A stretch of 64,000 nt of DNA from an uncultured Aquimarina sp. (GTDB taxonomy: Bacteria; Bacteroidota; Bacteroidia; Flavobacteriales; Flavobacteriaceae). A model generated the notes under the pieces. It did not search any database and was not told the origin of the DNA. It saw nothing but the letters and a program-made list of their open reading frames with translations. The stretch is taken from assembly GCF_947496855.1 (NCBI RefSeq), contig NZ_CANMED010000008.1, positions 1 through 64,000 of the forward strand, read 5' to 3'. This document shows, piece after piece, positions 1 through 9,622 of this stretch. Numbering within the stretch: the first letter of the stretch is position 1; the number at the start of each line of letters is the position of its first letter. The position numbers and the translations under genes are program-made.

Positions 1-745
1 TCACTCGCAGTAATCTCTGCGAAGTTCGTATAGTTACCTGTAGCGGTTACTACCGCTGTATAGGTCAGTACTAATGGCGTGGTCGTTGTAACACTAAGTC
101 CACTCCAACTGATCAATCCACCACTCTCACTTCCGCTGTTACTAATACTTCCAATGGTAGTATAACCATCTGGAACCGTATCGCCAACACCAACTCCGGT
201 AGCATCATTGGCACCTGCATTGCTCAGCGTAACACTAAAAGTGACCGTGTCACCGGCACTAATCGTTGTACTCCCATCAGCATCTGTAGTCAATACTGCA
301 CTCTTGGCAATACTCAAATCACTGGTCAATGCAACGGTAGGTGTAGCACTGGTCTCATCATCTTCTACTGGTGCATCGGTATCTGGAGTACCATCTGGGG
401 TACTGTCTGGATCAAAATTATCACTCGCAGTAATCTCTGCAAAGTTTGTATAGTTACCTGTAGCGGTTACTACCGCTGTATAGGTCAGTACTAATGGGGT
501 CGTCGTTGTAACACTAAGTCCACTCCAACTGATCAATCCTCCACTCTCACTTCCACTATTACTAATACTTCCAATGGTAGTATAACCATCGGGAACCGTA
601 TCCCCAACGCCAACTCCGGTAGCATCATTGGCACCTGCATTGCTGACTGTAACACTAAAAGTGACCGTGTCACCGGCACTAATCGTTGTACTCCCATCAG
701 CATCTGTAGTCAATACTGCACTCTTGGCAATACTCAAATCACTAG
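1..745 (-). repeat. Tandem 420-bp intragenic repeat (DUF11 units)
   Basis: The stretch from position 1 is repeated starting at 421 with an exact 420-bp period (140 codons). The first 300 bases of each unit differ at only about a dozen sites, and 241-300 equals 661-720. Each unit encodes SDLSIAKSAVLTTDADG... to the next SDLSIAKS, a DUF11 domain. The high DNA identity points to recent duplication or gene conversion; more copies probably lie beyond the window edge. Confidence 0.9.
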
Positions 746-3700
746 ATGGATTGACCGTTAACGTTGCACTATTCTGTTCATTAATACATACATTATCAGG
801 GTGTGTTACGATTACATTATACGTATTCCCACTCAAACTTGTGGTTGGATTTGTAATTGTTAATGTAGCGCTATTAAAATCACTATAAACTCCACCATCT
901 ATAGTACCGTCTATATTAGTTCCATTTCTTTGCCATTGATATGCAATAGTTCCAGAAACATCAGTCGCAGGAGGGATCGCATAATTAGGAACAGTTGCCG
1001 GAGGGGTTCCTGTATATGTTGTGGTAGATTCCGCATTTGCAGTTACACTAAAAGTAACAGTAACACCGGCATTTACCGTTTCGTTTGCAGGTACAGCACT
1101 TACTGTTAATCGCGTTGCAACAACTTCATTACCATTTACTCCATCATAACCACCAGTTCCACCTGTTACCAATCCATTTCCATCAAAGCCAGTACCATCC
1201 AAAACACCATCTGCTGGAGTAGTATCAGTACCTCCAGACTCTACGACATCATTACAACCATCATTATCACTATCCAAGTCTTGACCGTTAGGGGTTCCAT
1301 CTCCGTCTACATCAGTATTACAAGAAGGAGTTAATTCTAAATTAAATTGAAAACTACCGACAAAACCTAAATTGGTGTATCTAATTTCTAAATCATCTCC
1401 TTTATTAACATTAAAACTGAAAGAATCATTTGGAGAATCAGAAGCACCACAACAGAAGGAAGCAAAAACTTGCCTAGTTCCATTAATAAAAAGTTCGAAT
1501 GTGTCATCAACACTAAATCCAGTACTTCCAAAAGTTAATACTCCATCTATATCAGCTTCACGTTTAAATATTGTTTGATAATAAGGTTGGAAACCCACAT
1601 CATCTATATTTGTCCCTACATAACTTGGGGGCACTAAACCTGTACTAGAATTTGTATCAAAAACACCAGGTGAAGTTTGAGCATAAGATCCTGACTCCGT
1701 AAAACTCAAAGAATTCCCACCTACAAAAGCTTCTCCAACAAAAGTAGGTGCACCTACAGAACCATTAAGTGTACTATTCTGATCACTATTTCCAAAAGTA
1801 GACCCTACAACCGCAAAATGACCACTGTAATACTCTGCATCCCAATACCCAACTCCAAAACTACCATCTTCTACTCCATCTGGACTTCCTATAAGCACAG
1901 TACTTACATAACATTCATTCTCATCTAATATTCCATCGTTTTCATCATCTAAATCTGTCCAATCAGGTTCTCCGTCCATATCAGTATCCACTGCGGATCC
2001 ATTGATAGTAATGATAAGATTAGCATCATCTATACTTAGAAGTGCATCTCGTAATTCATAGGGAATCGTATCCGTAAGTGTTTGACCAACCAATAAATTA
2101 GCCACTGCAGGGTTTGTGGTATCTACTGTATAAGTGTATGTACCGTCTGGATTAATAGTAAGAAACCCATAGGTAGTTGCTACCGTCGTTACACCAACAA
2201 CAGGAGTACCATCAATAGTGATTACTACTACTCCATTATCTCCTTGCCAAAAGATGTCTGAAACACCTGCTATTTGTGCACTTGGATCAGCTGAAGTTGC
2301 ATCCGGACCATAATTGTATGACAACACTAATTGATCAATCGGTCCATCAAATGCTACATTAATATTACCTGTGGCATCTGATGGCACAGCATTTCCTATA
2401 CCATAAAATGTACCACTACCTGCTTCCACAATACCTCCTGTTCTAGTAAACTGATAAGAAACAGGGGAACCTGACAAACTACCTTGAATAGTTATTTGAT
2501 CTTGCCAAAAACTTCCCTGTGAATAATCAATATCAGTTACTAAAAAACCAAGATTAAAGACTTGTTCCGAAAAGCCAATGATGATCTCAGTATCAGCAAC
2601 GGGTTGAGAAGGCGGATCTATACTAAATAACAAATATCCAGTATGTCCTCCATTTGTACCAGTATTCAATGAAATTAAGTTATTTGCAGCTCCTATGCCG
2701 TCTGGGTCCAGCTCTGTGAAACTTAACATTACGGCATCTACTGTTCTTGACAAACCATCTACGGCTTGACCGTCCGTAAATTCATTCTCCCAAATTAACC
2801 TAGACAAAGGTCGATCTAATAAATCTTGACCTACTCCAGTACCATCACCATCAATTACATTTCCAGTTACTGTATTGTTAATATTAACAGTTACACTGTT
2901 AACATCATCAATAGCTAATGGAGGGTCATCAACTCCGTTAATAGTAATAGTAAGTATTCCATAATCAAACATTCCATCATCATCTTCTACTGTATATGAT
3001 ATGATATCATCTAATGAAGTCCCGTTAACTAACCCTAGCACGGCTTCATCGTTATTATCAACCGAGTAAGTATATGAACCATTCGAATTGATTGTGATTT
3101 CTCCATAAAGAGTTTGGTAGGTTGTTCCTACTGCAGCAGGAAACACATCAACTTCTGTCACTGTTAGAGCAGGAGTGCCAGATGGCGGTGTATCATTACC
3201 TAATAAATTACCCGTAATATCTATAGTCGAATCAGCTAAAATTGAATTAGAATCATCTGCAGCATATGTTTGTGTTGGGAATCGAACTATATTAATCCTA
3301 GTTTGCGACATTGATGATCCACCAGTAGTATCATTAATAGTGAAATCTATAAACCTAGAGCCAACTGAATAAGGATCTTGAAAATTTCTATAGAAGATTC
3401 CTAAAATAAAATCTTCGAAAACATTATTTGGTATTGGATTATTAGAAGTTTCTGAAATCGTAAAATTAGTTCCGACTTGTGATAATTGAATAACTATTGC
3501 ACCTGCATTAAAACTATATGTCGCAGAATTTGTACCTCCAAAGGTGAAAAAATTAATTCCTCCCCCATCTGCAAAAAGAAAAATTTGTTCATTAGCATCT
3601 ATATTACCAGTAACAGTAAAAGTAGCTCCAGACACAAAACCATTATCTGAAGTAAGACTAACTCCTCTTCCTACTGCATATCCAAAACCTGGATCAGGAA

Positions 3701-4049
3701 TCTGGTTAAATTCAAAATCGGTACCTACGACCAAATTATCTAAATCAAGAACAGGAGGATCCAAAGGAGATCTTGAAAAAGAACTCTTTTTTCCAATAGT
3801 TTTACCAAAAGCATTATTTTGTTCTATTACATAATAGTTATTAGTAAATGTATCAACCGAACCATTATGATAATTTGGACCGTTATACACTTCAACTCTA
3901 TCTTGGGCTTTTAGAAGCAATGGATTCATTAAGAAAACGCAACTAACAATTACCAAAATATTATTTAACTTATAGTAACAATTTTTGTCTGTAGTTCCAT
4001 TGACTAATTTTTGAAAAAAAAATGATACTTGCTTGTAAATCTTTTGCAT
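1..4049 (-). CDS. Large secreted VCBS/thrombospondin-type-3/DUF11 repeat adhesin (3' end outside window)
   Basis: The frame is open from ATG at 4049 to the window edge, giving 1349 residues with no stop, so the C-terminus (probably a sorting domain) is outside. A long n-region is followed by a hydrophobic segment and LLLKAQD, an export signal (about residues 30-50). Then come VCBS/cadherin-like units with NGSYTY and NPDGTYTYTVD motifs (about 270-400 and 620-680), two calcium-binding thrombospondin type 3 stretches (DTDMDGEPDWTDLDDENDG near 690; DVDGDGTPNGQDLDSDNDG near 915), and from about 1100 two near-identical 140-residue DUF11 units. Families of this type act in cell-surface adhesion and calcium-rigidified stalks; ligand unknown. 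The opposite-strand frames here are shadows. Confidence 0.85.
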   Translation of the reverse strand, partial: MQKIYKQVSFFFQKLVNGTTDKNCYYKLNNILVIVSCVFLMNPLLLKAQDRVEVYNGPNYHNGSVDTFTNNYYVIEQNNAFGKTIGKKSSFSRSPLDPPVLDLDNLVVGTDFEFNQIPDPGFGYAVGRGVSLTSDNGFVSGATFTVTGNIDANEQIFLFADGGGINFFTFGGTNSATYSFNAGAIVIQLSQVGTNFTISETSNNPIPNNVFEDFILGIFYRNFQDPYSVGSRFIDFTINDTTGGSSMSQTRINIVRFPTQTYAADDSNSILADSTIDITGNLLGNDTPPSGTPALTVTEVDVFPAAVGTTYQTLYGEITINSNGSYTYSVDNNDEAVLGLVNGTSLDDIISYTVEDDDGMFDYGILTITINGVDDPPLAIDDVNSVTVNINNTVTGNVIDGDGTGVGQDLLDRPLSRLIWENEFTDGQAVDGLSRTVDAVMLSFTELDPDGIGAANNLISLNTGTNGGHTGYLLFSIDPPSQPVADTEIIIGFSEQVFNLGFLVTDIDYSQGSFWQDQITIQGSLSGSPVSYQFTRTGGIVEAGSGTFYGIGNAVPSDATGNINVAFDGPIDQLVLSYNYGPDATSADPSAQIAGVSDIFWQGDNGVVVITIDGTPVVGVTTVATTYGFLTINPDGTYTYTVDTTNPAVANLLVGQTLTDTIPYELRDALLSIDDANLIITINGSAVDTDMDGEPDWTDLDDENDGILDENECYVSTVLIGSPDGVEDGSFGVGYWDAEYYSGHFAVVGSTFGNSDQNSTLNGSVGAPTFVGEAFVGGNSLSFTESGSYAQTSPGVFDTNSSTGLVPPSYVGTNIDDVGFQPYYQTIFKREADIDGVLTFGSTGFSVDDTFELFINGTRQVFASFCCGASDSPNDSFSFNVNKGDDLEIRYTNLGFVGSFQFNLELTPSCNTDVDGDGTPNGQDLDSDNDGCNDVVESGGTDTTPADGVLDGTGFDGNGLVTGGTGGYDGVNGNEVVATRLTVSAVPANETVNAGVTVTFSVTANAESTTTYTGTPPATVPNYAIPPATDVSGTIAYQWQRNGTNIDGTIDGGVYSDFNSATLTITNPTTSLSGNTYNVIVTHPDNVCINEQNSATLTVNPSSDLSIAKSAVLTTDADGSTTISAGDTVTFSVTVSNAGANDATGVGVGDTVPDGYTTIGSISNSGSESGGLISWSGLSVTTTTPLVLTYTAVVTATGNYTNFAEITASDNFDPDSTPDGTPDTDAPVEDDETSATPTVALTSDLSIAKSAVLTTDADGSTTISAGDTVTFSVTLSNAGANDATGVGVGDTVPDGYTTIGSISNSGSESGGLISWSGLSVTTTTPLVLTYTAVVTATGNYTNFAEITAS

Positions 4050-4759
4050 ACTTGCAATTTTATTGAGTTTGTTTGAATTAATAGTTTATAACAGAAATGA
4101 GGTTTTATTGGATTATGATCTGAAATCAATCTTTTCTTTTATTCCAACAAGAGTGTTCCTTTCTTATTGTTCATAAAAAATAACATACTAGGTTTGAAAT
4201 AAAGAGAATGAAAAATTTACTCTTCAATATTTCCTTTAAATTTTTATTAAGCATAGAAGTAACGAAGTATTTTTTAACCATTATAATCAAGAGTATTATT
4301 TGATTTACGATTCTTTTTTTAAAGCTATTAACATTATTGCTTTTTCAATTATTTCATTCAAAGAATTGAAAATCTTAATAAAAAAACCACTCATTGCTTA
4401 TCAATGCGAAACATCAACCAAGTTTAACCTTTCTAAATTTAGACATATTAAAAAAATAAAACTTGTTAAATAACCGCATTTTATATATGTAAAAACCACA
4501 CTAATTATTCGCCTTTTTCATTCCAATTTTTAGCAAGTTAAAAAATTAAATAACTGATTTTTAATAATTTACATCAATATCAAGTTTTATATATTTTTTA
4601 AAAATGAAAAAAAAAGAGAGAATAATACACTTTTTCAAAAGTATAATTCCCTCAATTTTTAATAAAAAAAAGTTAAAAATTCCCTTATCAATAGTTATAA
4701 TTAAACACCGAAGAGAAATAGAATGTTAATTCAATTTGTATACTAATTTTCTAAAAGGC
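4050..4759. other. AT-rich intergenic region
   Basis: About 700 bp of very AT-rich DNA upstream of the adhesin gene. It must hold the adhesin promoter, but I could not pick a convincing -7/-33 pair. No open frame, RNA or repeat was recognised. Confidence 0.5.
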
Positions 4760-4790
4760 AAAAAAAACATCCTTAATGGAGTTTTTTTTG
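4760..4790 (-). terminator. Probable Rho-independent terminator of the GG-peptide gene
   Basis: A8C / GT8 arms plus a CC/GG pair around a TTAAT loop with a small bulge, followed on the minus strand by T-rich DNA, lie 11 bp past the stop codon of the 55-residue peptide gene. The stem is weak and A/T dominated. Confidence 0.4.
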
Positions 4791-4800
4791 TTCTCAACAA

Positions 4801-4968
4801 TTAGTCAGGAGTTACACAGAAACATTCGCCAGTAAATATATTTGCTTCTACAGTGCCAGCACAATAATCTCTACAATCATCCATTAACTCTCTTCCACCT
4901 CCGTGAACAGTTTTCTGGGCTTTTTTACTTAATACACTTACACCTTGTAAACTTGATAGCTTTTTCAT
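4801..4968 (-). CDS. Orphan double-glycine leader peptide, Cys-rich core (55 aa)
   Basis: The small ORF starts MKKLSSLQGVSVLSKKAQKT, followed by VHGGG and a core of about 30 residues with four cysteines (C32, C36, C49, C51). The first 25 residues match the pattern of Bacteroidetes GG-type natural-product or bacteriocin-like precursors (MKKL..L.GV.VLSK..QK.I.GG), where C39 peptidase exporters cleave after GG. No modification enzyme or transporter is adjacent; the only C39 exporter in the window is at 50542. It sits downstream of a NarL-type two-component pair on the same strand but behind that pair's terminator. The core could be disulfide-bonded or modified; activity unknown. Identification as a secreted GG peptide is fairly secure, function is not. 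Confidence 0.75.
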   Translation of the reverse strand: MKKLSSLQGVSVLSKKAQKTVHGGGRELMDDCRDYCAGTVEANIFTGECFCVTPD

Positions 4969-5402
4969 AATTAAAATAAATTTGATTTTTCTGTAAACAT
5001 TTTACGACACTTACAGATTATGTCGAAAATCCATACTATAATATCCCACCAAAAGATATTATCTATCTTATGATTTTAGAAGAATAAGCTATAAAAAAAG
5101 AGTTTATGTGAAGTATTAAAATGCATTATTACTATCCTATATTATGGAACAATGCCTTTCTAAAACATTGCTAAGCTACTGATAAACAAGCATAAAGACA
5201 TAATCAAGATTATGGTTTTACCTCATTTAACAAAAGAATTAACGTAAATTAAAGAAAACACACCACATATCTTAATTAAAAGTTAATTTTATGTAAAATT
5301 AGGGGGAAAATCCCCTGTATAAAAATTAGATTATTCCTTCTTTTTTATGTTTGTTTTAAACTTTATTAAAGCATTTTACTCTGTACCAATAATTTATTAA
5401 AC
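4969..5402. other. Intergenic region upstream of the GG-peptide gene
   Basis: AT-rich non-coding DNA of 434 bp between the peptide gene and the regulator terminator. The only structure seen is the AGGG-N8-CCCT palindrome at 5301. It presumably holds the peptide promoter. Confidence 0.5.
5301..5316. promoter_or_regulatory. AGGG-N8-CCCT palindrome, candidate operator
   Basis: AGGGGGAAAATCCCCT is a strong GC-rich palindrome in AT-rich DNA, about 330 bp upstream of the GG-peptide start. The same AGGG-N8-CCCT layout recurs at 8813 and 45776, each upstream of a minus-strand gene and beside a NarL/HisKA_3 locus. An operator role is inferred from position only. Confidence 0.35.
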
Positions 5403-5431
5403 AAAAAAAGGACAGCTAATGCTGTCCTTTT
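5403..5431 (-). terminator. Rho-independent terminator after the response regulator gene
   Basis: A perfect hairpin AAAAGGACAGC / GCTGTCCTTTT with a 4-nt loop lies 33 bp past the stop codon and runs into a T tract on the minus strand. Being A- and T-flanked it could work in both directions. Confidence 0.8.
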
Positions 5432-5463
5432 AATCAATATTATTTAAAAAAGTACTTTATATT

Positions 5464-6156
5464 CTATACGAAACCTCTTTTACGAGCTTCCTCTAACAAT
5501 TTTTGATCATCGGCTTTGGCAATAGAAAACATCTCTTTGATCTGATTTTTGCGTTTTTCTATTGCACTTAATGACAAGCTTACATAATTGGGTAAATTCT
5601 TAGTTTTTACACCTCTAGAAAGATGATATAGAATCTTTAGATTTTTTTCATCTAGTGAGAAATTGTTAGTCATCATTTTTCTAAAATGATTATTCACTGT
5701 TGCACTATAATAAGGAGTACCACTCACTATATTATTAAATGCTAGTAACAATTCACTAGAAGTCAAGTCACTTTTTATTAAAAATCCTGATGGATTGATA
5801 TTCTTTAATATATTATGAATTCTATGATCTTCTCTATGCATCGTAAGGATAATAACTTTGGCCTTAGGTAACAGTTCCTTTGCATGTTTTGCTAAATCCT
5901 CTCCGGATGTAATCTTTCCATCAGAAGAAGGTGGTAATTTAATATCTACAAAAAGCATATCATAAGGAGTGGTCTTAGAAGATTTTAGAATACTATCATA
6001 CGCGTCATCACAATTAGATGCGATATCGATTTTGATTTGATATTCTTTTTGGTTTTCTCCTAATAAGGTGTTCTTGTATCCCTCGATAATCATAGGGTGA
6101 TCATCAATCATAAGAACTTTTAGCTTTTTCTTCATCTTTAAAAATTTGTGTGTCAA
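5464..6156 (-). CDS. NarL/FixJ-type response regulator
   Basis: Response regulator of 230 residues. The receiver domain (about 12-135) has acidic D18/D19, phosphoacceptor D71 in FVDIKLPP, a T in the VIILTMH strand and the conserved K in FLIKSD. The C-terminal region (about 165-230) is an HTH of the LuxR type (NLPNYVSLSLSAIEKRKNQIKEMF), more divergent than usual and followed by a short extra helix. It is the likely partner of the TPR histidine kinase 88 bp upstream (same strand). Translation may instead start at M8 (6135), whose MKKKLKVLMIDDHP is a more typical N-terminus. Targets unknown; the AGGG-N8-CCCT sites nearby are candidates. Confidence 0.85.
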   Translation of the reverse strand: MTHKFLKMKKKLKVLMIDDHPMIIEGYKNTLLGENQKEYQIKIDIASNCDDAYDSILKSSKTTPYDMLFVDIKLPPSSDGKITSGEDLAKHAKELLPKAKVIILTMHREDHRIHNILKNINPSGFLIKSDLTSSELLLAFNNIVSGTPYYSATVNNHFRKMMTNNFSLDEKNLKILYHLSRGVKTKNLPNYVSLSLSAIEKRKNQIKEMFSIAKADDQKLLEEARKRGFV

Positions 6157-6244
6157 TTGTTATCCTATCGGCTCTATATAGTAGTAACTATGATTATCAC
6201 CTTTTTATTATATGGAAACCAGATTTGATAACTTTTTACATTAA

Positions 6245-8311
6245 TTAAATTGGTATGCCTACAGATACTTTAGTACCTGCATCTTGATTACTAATAAAAT
6301 CTACTACACCGTTCATTTGAGTAACTCTAGATGTAATGTTTTTTAAACCAATTCCTCTTTTTACCTTACTGCTTTTGAATCCTATCCCATCATCTAAAAT
6401 AGTAAGATTTATTTTATCATCCACATAATCGAAGCTTATTTTTACACTTTTTGCTTGCGCGTGTTTAAATATATTCTGTAATGACTCCTGTATAATACGG
6501 AATAAGTTTACTTTTTTCTGATCATCTATGGTCTCCCAATCAATATTTTCATCATTAGTAAACTCAAACTCCATTTTATGAACTGTACACAAATCACTGA
6601 CCAAACTCTCTACTACATCTACATAGGCAATATCTGGCGATAAGGTATCTGTACCCAGATCATGAGAGATTAATCGAATCTCTTTTTCTATAGATTTAAG
6701 CTCATCAATAAACACATTTCTGGATTCTGTAAATCCATCGTTAGCCCGCTGATTGATCCCATCCAGACTTAATCGTACTCCGAATAATCTACCCAGCACC
6801 CCATCATGCAATTCTTCAGACATACGATGTTGTTCCATCTTACGCCCTTCTTCTAGCTTAAGTTGCTGACTAAGAAGTAAACGATAAATCTCCTGGTTAG
6901 ATTGCTGTTGCTTTTGCTCGAATAGTAGTTCTTTATTACTCTGCTGTTGTCTAAAGATTACATATCCTAATAGAAACAATACCGATAATCCTAATATGGC
7001 AAAAATGAGTAATTGGTTTTCTCGGCTTATGGCTGCAATTTCCTCTGTTTTTTCTTCGGTTTCAAACTTGATTCTAGCAAATTTATTAGTATATGCCCGT
7101 TCTTCTTTAATCAAACTATCATTAAGTTTAATATGTTTTTGAGCATACGATAAGCCATCACCACTAGCAGTAACTTCCATTAACATTTGATAAGCCAATA
7201 ATAATTCTACATTATTATTTACGATTGGTGCTACCTCCTCAACTTTTAATGCATGAAATTTAGCCAAACTATCATTTCCTTTCGACTTATGAAATTCTGC
7301 AAGGTGCATATGGTTTGTTGATAAACCAACTAAATCATTAACACTATCTCTTATTCTCAAAGTTTTATTAAACAAATCTAGTGTTTCATTACTATCAGCT
7401 CCTGATAAAAACTGAACATATGCCAGATTATCCAATAAACGAGCGTAGTGTTTAGGTCTGTTTCCAAAAAAGCTTTTGTAGGATAAAGCTTTATTATAAG
7501 ACTCTTTTGCTTCTTCATACTTTTTAAGAGATTTATATACGGTTCCAATGTTATTATAAGATTGAGTAGCATAAAAAACTTCTTTTGGAGTATTCTTCGC
7601 GTGTTCTATAGCTTTTTCATAATACAAAATTGCATCATCATAACGCTCTAATTGTTGAGCAATAATACCTAAGTTATTGTAAGATAGTGGGACATATTTC
7701 AAGTTACCAGATGTCTCAAATTTTCTAATAGCTCTGACCACATAATCCTCACTTTCCCCGTAATCTTTAATCTTTCTTGTTAATTTTACCAAGTCAAGTA
7801 AAATCGAACCATGTTCAAATGCCAGTTCTGCTACATTGTAAGAATTACTGTTTTCTAAACTCTTATATATCTTATCAGCTCTATTGAAATTTATATATGC
7901 ACTATCCAAAATTGTATTCCTGTAAAAAACACCATAATTAACATAAGCCTTGGCCATACCTATAGAATCACCTATTGAAACCGCTAAATCTAGCATTTCA
8001 TCAGTAACACTTTTTGATTTACTGTGTATTTTTAATTTTCTATAGATTTTGGATATTTCGCCATATTTTTTTCTTTTGTAAAAATTATCTTCAAGACCTC
8101 TAGCTAAATTGTAAGCATTATGAGCATTAATTTTTCGATCTTCCTCTGACATGGTTTTGTCATTCGATTTGGCAATATACTCTTCTATTAAATTCGATTT
8201 TATTTTCGCTTCATTATTACCATCAATAGCTATTTTATCACATCCCATTAAAAAAACAAGAAAGAAAAAGGACATACTTACGGCAACGCTATTCGAAGAA
8301 AACTTAGTCAT
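6245..8311 (-). CDS. TPR-containing lipoprotein sensor histidine kinase (HisKA_3)
   Basis: Lipoprotein signal with lipobox FLMGC (C24), then about 370 residues of TPR helices (LSYNNLGIIAQQLERYDDAI and SYNNIGTVYKSLKKYEEA units near 210-270), a coiled coil, one membrane segment (about 434-453, LLIFAILGLSVLFLLGYVIF), a HisKA_3 dimerisation helix with phospho-acceptor H502 in SEELHDGVLGRL, and a HATPase domain (NLFRIIQESLQN, DDGIGF, GIGLKNI). This design is common in Flavobacteria: a periplasmic TPR sensor with a cytoplasmic kinase, usually paired with a LuxR-type regulator such as the one just downstream. The signal sensed is unknown. The lipobox followed by a second membrane span is unusual; the first segment may instead be a simple anchor. 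Confidence 0.88.
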   Translation of the reverse strand: MTKFSSNSVAVSMSFFFLVFLMGCDKIAIDGNNEAKIKSNLIEEYIAKSNDKTMSEEDRKINAHNAYNLARGLEDNFYKRKKYGEISKIYRKLKIHSKSKSVTDEMLDLAVSIGDSIGMAKAYVNYGVFYRNTILDSAYINFNRADKIYKSLENSNSYNVAELAFEHGSILLDLVKLTRKIKDYGESEDYVVRAIRKFETSGNLKYVPLSYNNLGIIAQQLERYDDAILYYEKAIEHAKNTPKEVFYATQSYNNIGTVYKSLKKYEEAKESYNKALSYKSFFGNRPKHYARLLDNLAYVQFLSGADSNETLDLFNKTLRIRDSVNDLVGLSTNHMHLAEFHKSKGNDSLAKFHALKVEEVAPIVNNNVELLLAYQMLMEVTASGDGLSYAQKHIKLNDSLIKEERAYTNKFARIKFETEEKTEEIAAISRENQLLIFAILGLSVLFLLGYVIFRQQQSNKELLFEQKQQQSNQEIYRLLLSQQLKLEEGRKMEQHRMSEELHDGVLGRLFGVRLSLDGINQRANDGFTESRNVFIDELKSIEKEIRLISHDLGTDTLSPDIAYVDVVESLVSDLCTVHKMEFEFTNDENIDWETIDDQKKVNLFRIIQESLQNIFKHAQAKSVKISFDYVDDKINLTILDDGIGFKSSKVKRGIGLKNITSRVTQMNGVVDFISNQDAGTKVSVGIPI

Positions 8312-8363
8312 TATAAAGTAATTTTATTAGCTCAATATTCAAAATTGCTATACTTTTAAATAA

Positions 8364-8415
8364 ATATACAAAATAAAAAAGAGCCTATTAATAGACTCTT
8401 TTTTATTTTGTATAT
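8364..8415 (-). terminator. Terminator after the small acidic lipoprotein gene
   Basis: A long, nearly perfect inverted repeat: ATATACAAAATAAAAAAGAG pairs with CTCTTTTTTATTTTGTATAT around CCTATTAATAGA. It ends 10 bp past the lipoprotein stop and lies 53 bp before the kinase start, so it should separate the two transcripts. Confidence 0.75.
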
Positions 8416-8424
8416 TTTATAGTT

Positions 8425-8589
8425 TTAGCTTCCGTACTCCACCTCTTCCTCGTCTCCTTGTTCTCCTGATTTCATTTCTAATGTATCAGCTTCATCAATT
8501 CCTACTTCTTCACTAATCGTGTCCGCTTCACAAGCGATGAACATTGAACTTACAAATAATACTGCGAAAATAGTTTTTATAGCTTTCAT
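8425..8589 (-). CDS. Tiny acidic lipoprotein (54 aa)
   Basis: Small ORF with a clear lipoprotein signal: MKAIKTIFAVLFVSSMFIAC, lipobox FIAC with C20. The mature part is only 34 residues and strongly acidic (EADTISEEVGIDEADTLEMK, then EQGDEEEVEY). I do not recognise a family. It has its own terminator and lies just upstream of the TPR kinase gene on the same strand, which suggests a possible ligand or accessory of that sensor (inference only). Confidence 0.65.
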   Translation of the reverse strand: MKAIKTIFAVLFVSSMFIACEADTISEEVGIDEADTLEMKSGEQGDEEEVEYGS

Positions 8590-8812
8590 AACGGTTTATC
8601 TTTAATAGTTATATTTTATTTTGGTGTAATCAGTTTATTAATAATTTTTTTTCCTTTTTCAAGACTTTTTTTGTCTAGTTAGAATATACTTTCGTCTATT
8701 CAATTTTAATTGGTTAAGGATTTCGCTGGCCAGCAATACTCCGATTTCTCTTTGTATATCCTTTTAGTAAATGTGTAATAGGTTGATAACCTTAATTGTA
8801 CACTACAAATGT

Positions 8813-8828
8813 AGGGAGATTGCCCCCT
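8813..8828. promoter_or_regulatory. AGGG-N8-CCCT palindrome, candidate operator
   Basis: AGGGAGATTGCCCCCT lies about 225 bp upstream of the small lipoprotein start and has the same AGGG-N8-CCCT layout as 5301 and 45776. Function inferred from recurrence only. Confidence 0.35.
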
Positions 8829-9502
8829 TGCGCCTAATATATTAAGGTAGGTTTAGTGGATGGGTACCTGTAGGAAGTAGATAGGTAGGTTATACGAGTG
8901 GATGACCCGATTTCAAAAAGTACTAAATTGTGTAGGAATTAGATTACTAGTGTAGTTCATGTAAATAAACCATAAAAAAAACTTAAAAAAAATAAAAATT
9001 CAATAAAAAGAATGATACAATCACTTTTAGCCCTAACCCCTCTTCTGTGCTGAATCAGAGCTAATTATGGATATTCCCCAAACTATGATAAGAAAATTCC
9101 CTCAAAAACCCGTAAGTCACTCATTTCAAAATAAATATAAAAAATCCCCGAACTCAAAAAATATAGTATATAACTTTATATACTTATTAAATAGGGGAAA
9201 AATGACTCTATAGATCCTAAAAAATCACATTGTATACATTTAAATACATGCAAGAATAACTAATTGTCATAAAAAAACAATGATCATAAATTTAAACCGG
9301 GGAATATTCAAATCATATATTTCATTACATCCTATAAGTTTATGTGAACAAAAAATAGGTGACAGAAAATTATATGTATAATAAGGTATACTCGTGAAAT
9401 GTCCCACAAAACCCCTTACCTTAATCCCTGCCTAACGGTAAGGCAGGCGCTCCCCAAAGAACCACTATGTCTACATAAATTTGAATTTAATGAATTGAGA
9501 AG
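8829..9502. other. Intergenic region
   Basis: Non-coding DNA. A short stretch near 8845-8905 repeats GGTAGGTT-like words; the rest is AT-rich. No gene, RNA or clear promoter was recognised. Confidence 0.45.
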
Positions 9503-9580
9503 AACATCCCTCTATATCTCCCTTCAAAGGGAGACTTTTTACCCCCTTCCTTTTGAAGGAAGGGTTGGGGATGGATGTTT
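9503..9580. repeat. Intergenic palindromic repeat, copy 1 (AACATCC...GGATGTT)
   Basis: Outer arms AACATCC and GGATGTT enclose two internal hairpins (CTCCCTTCAAAGGGAG and CCTTCCTTTTGAAGGAAGG) joined by GACTTTTT. A related, decayed copy with the same order lies at 56686-56762. A 64-codon open frame crossing this element is an artefact of the repeat. It resembles REP-like elements dispersed in flavobacterial genomes. Confidence 0.6.
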
Positions 9581-9593
9581 TACAAAACATTAA

Positions 9594-9622
9594 AAAAACC
9601 TCTCTTAAAAAAGAGAGGTTTT
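9594..9622 (-). terminator. Rho-independent hairpin downstream of the LytTR regulator
   Basis: A perfect AAAACCTCTCTT / AAGAGAGGTTTT stem with a 4-nt loop, followed on the minus strand by a run of T. It lies 164 bp past the stop of the LytTR gene, a long way but with no other gene between. Confidence 0.65.

Noticed and set aside
208..3834. Several plus-strand open frames of 65-96 codons across 208-3834
   Set aside because: All lie antisense to the open adhesin frame and follow its repeats; they show no signal or family.
8840..8910. GGTAGGTT-rich stretch as a functional repeat
   Set aside because: Only two imperfect short repeats; no arms or periodicity.
9399..9593. 64-codon plus-strand frame
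   Set aside because: It runs through the palindromic repeat at 9503-9580 and has no family or coding bias.
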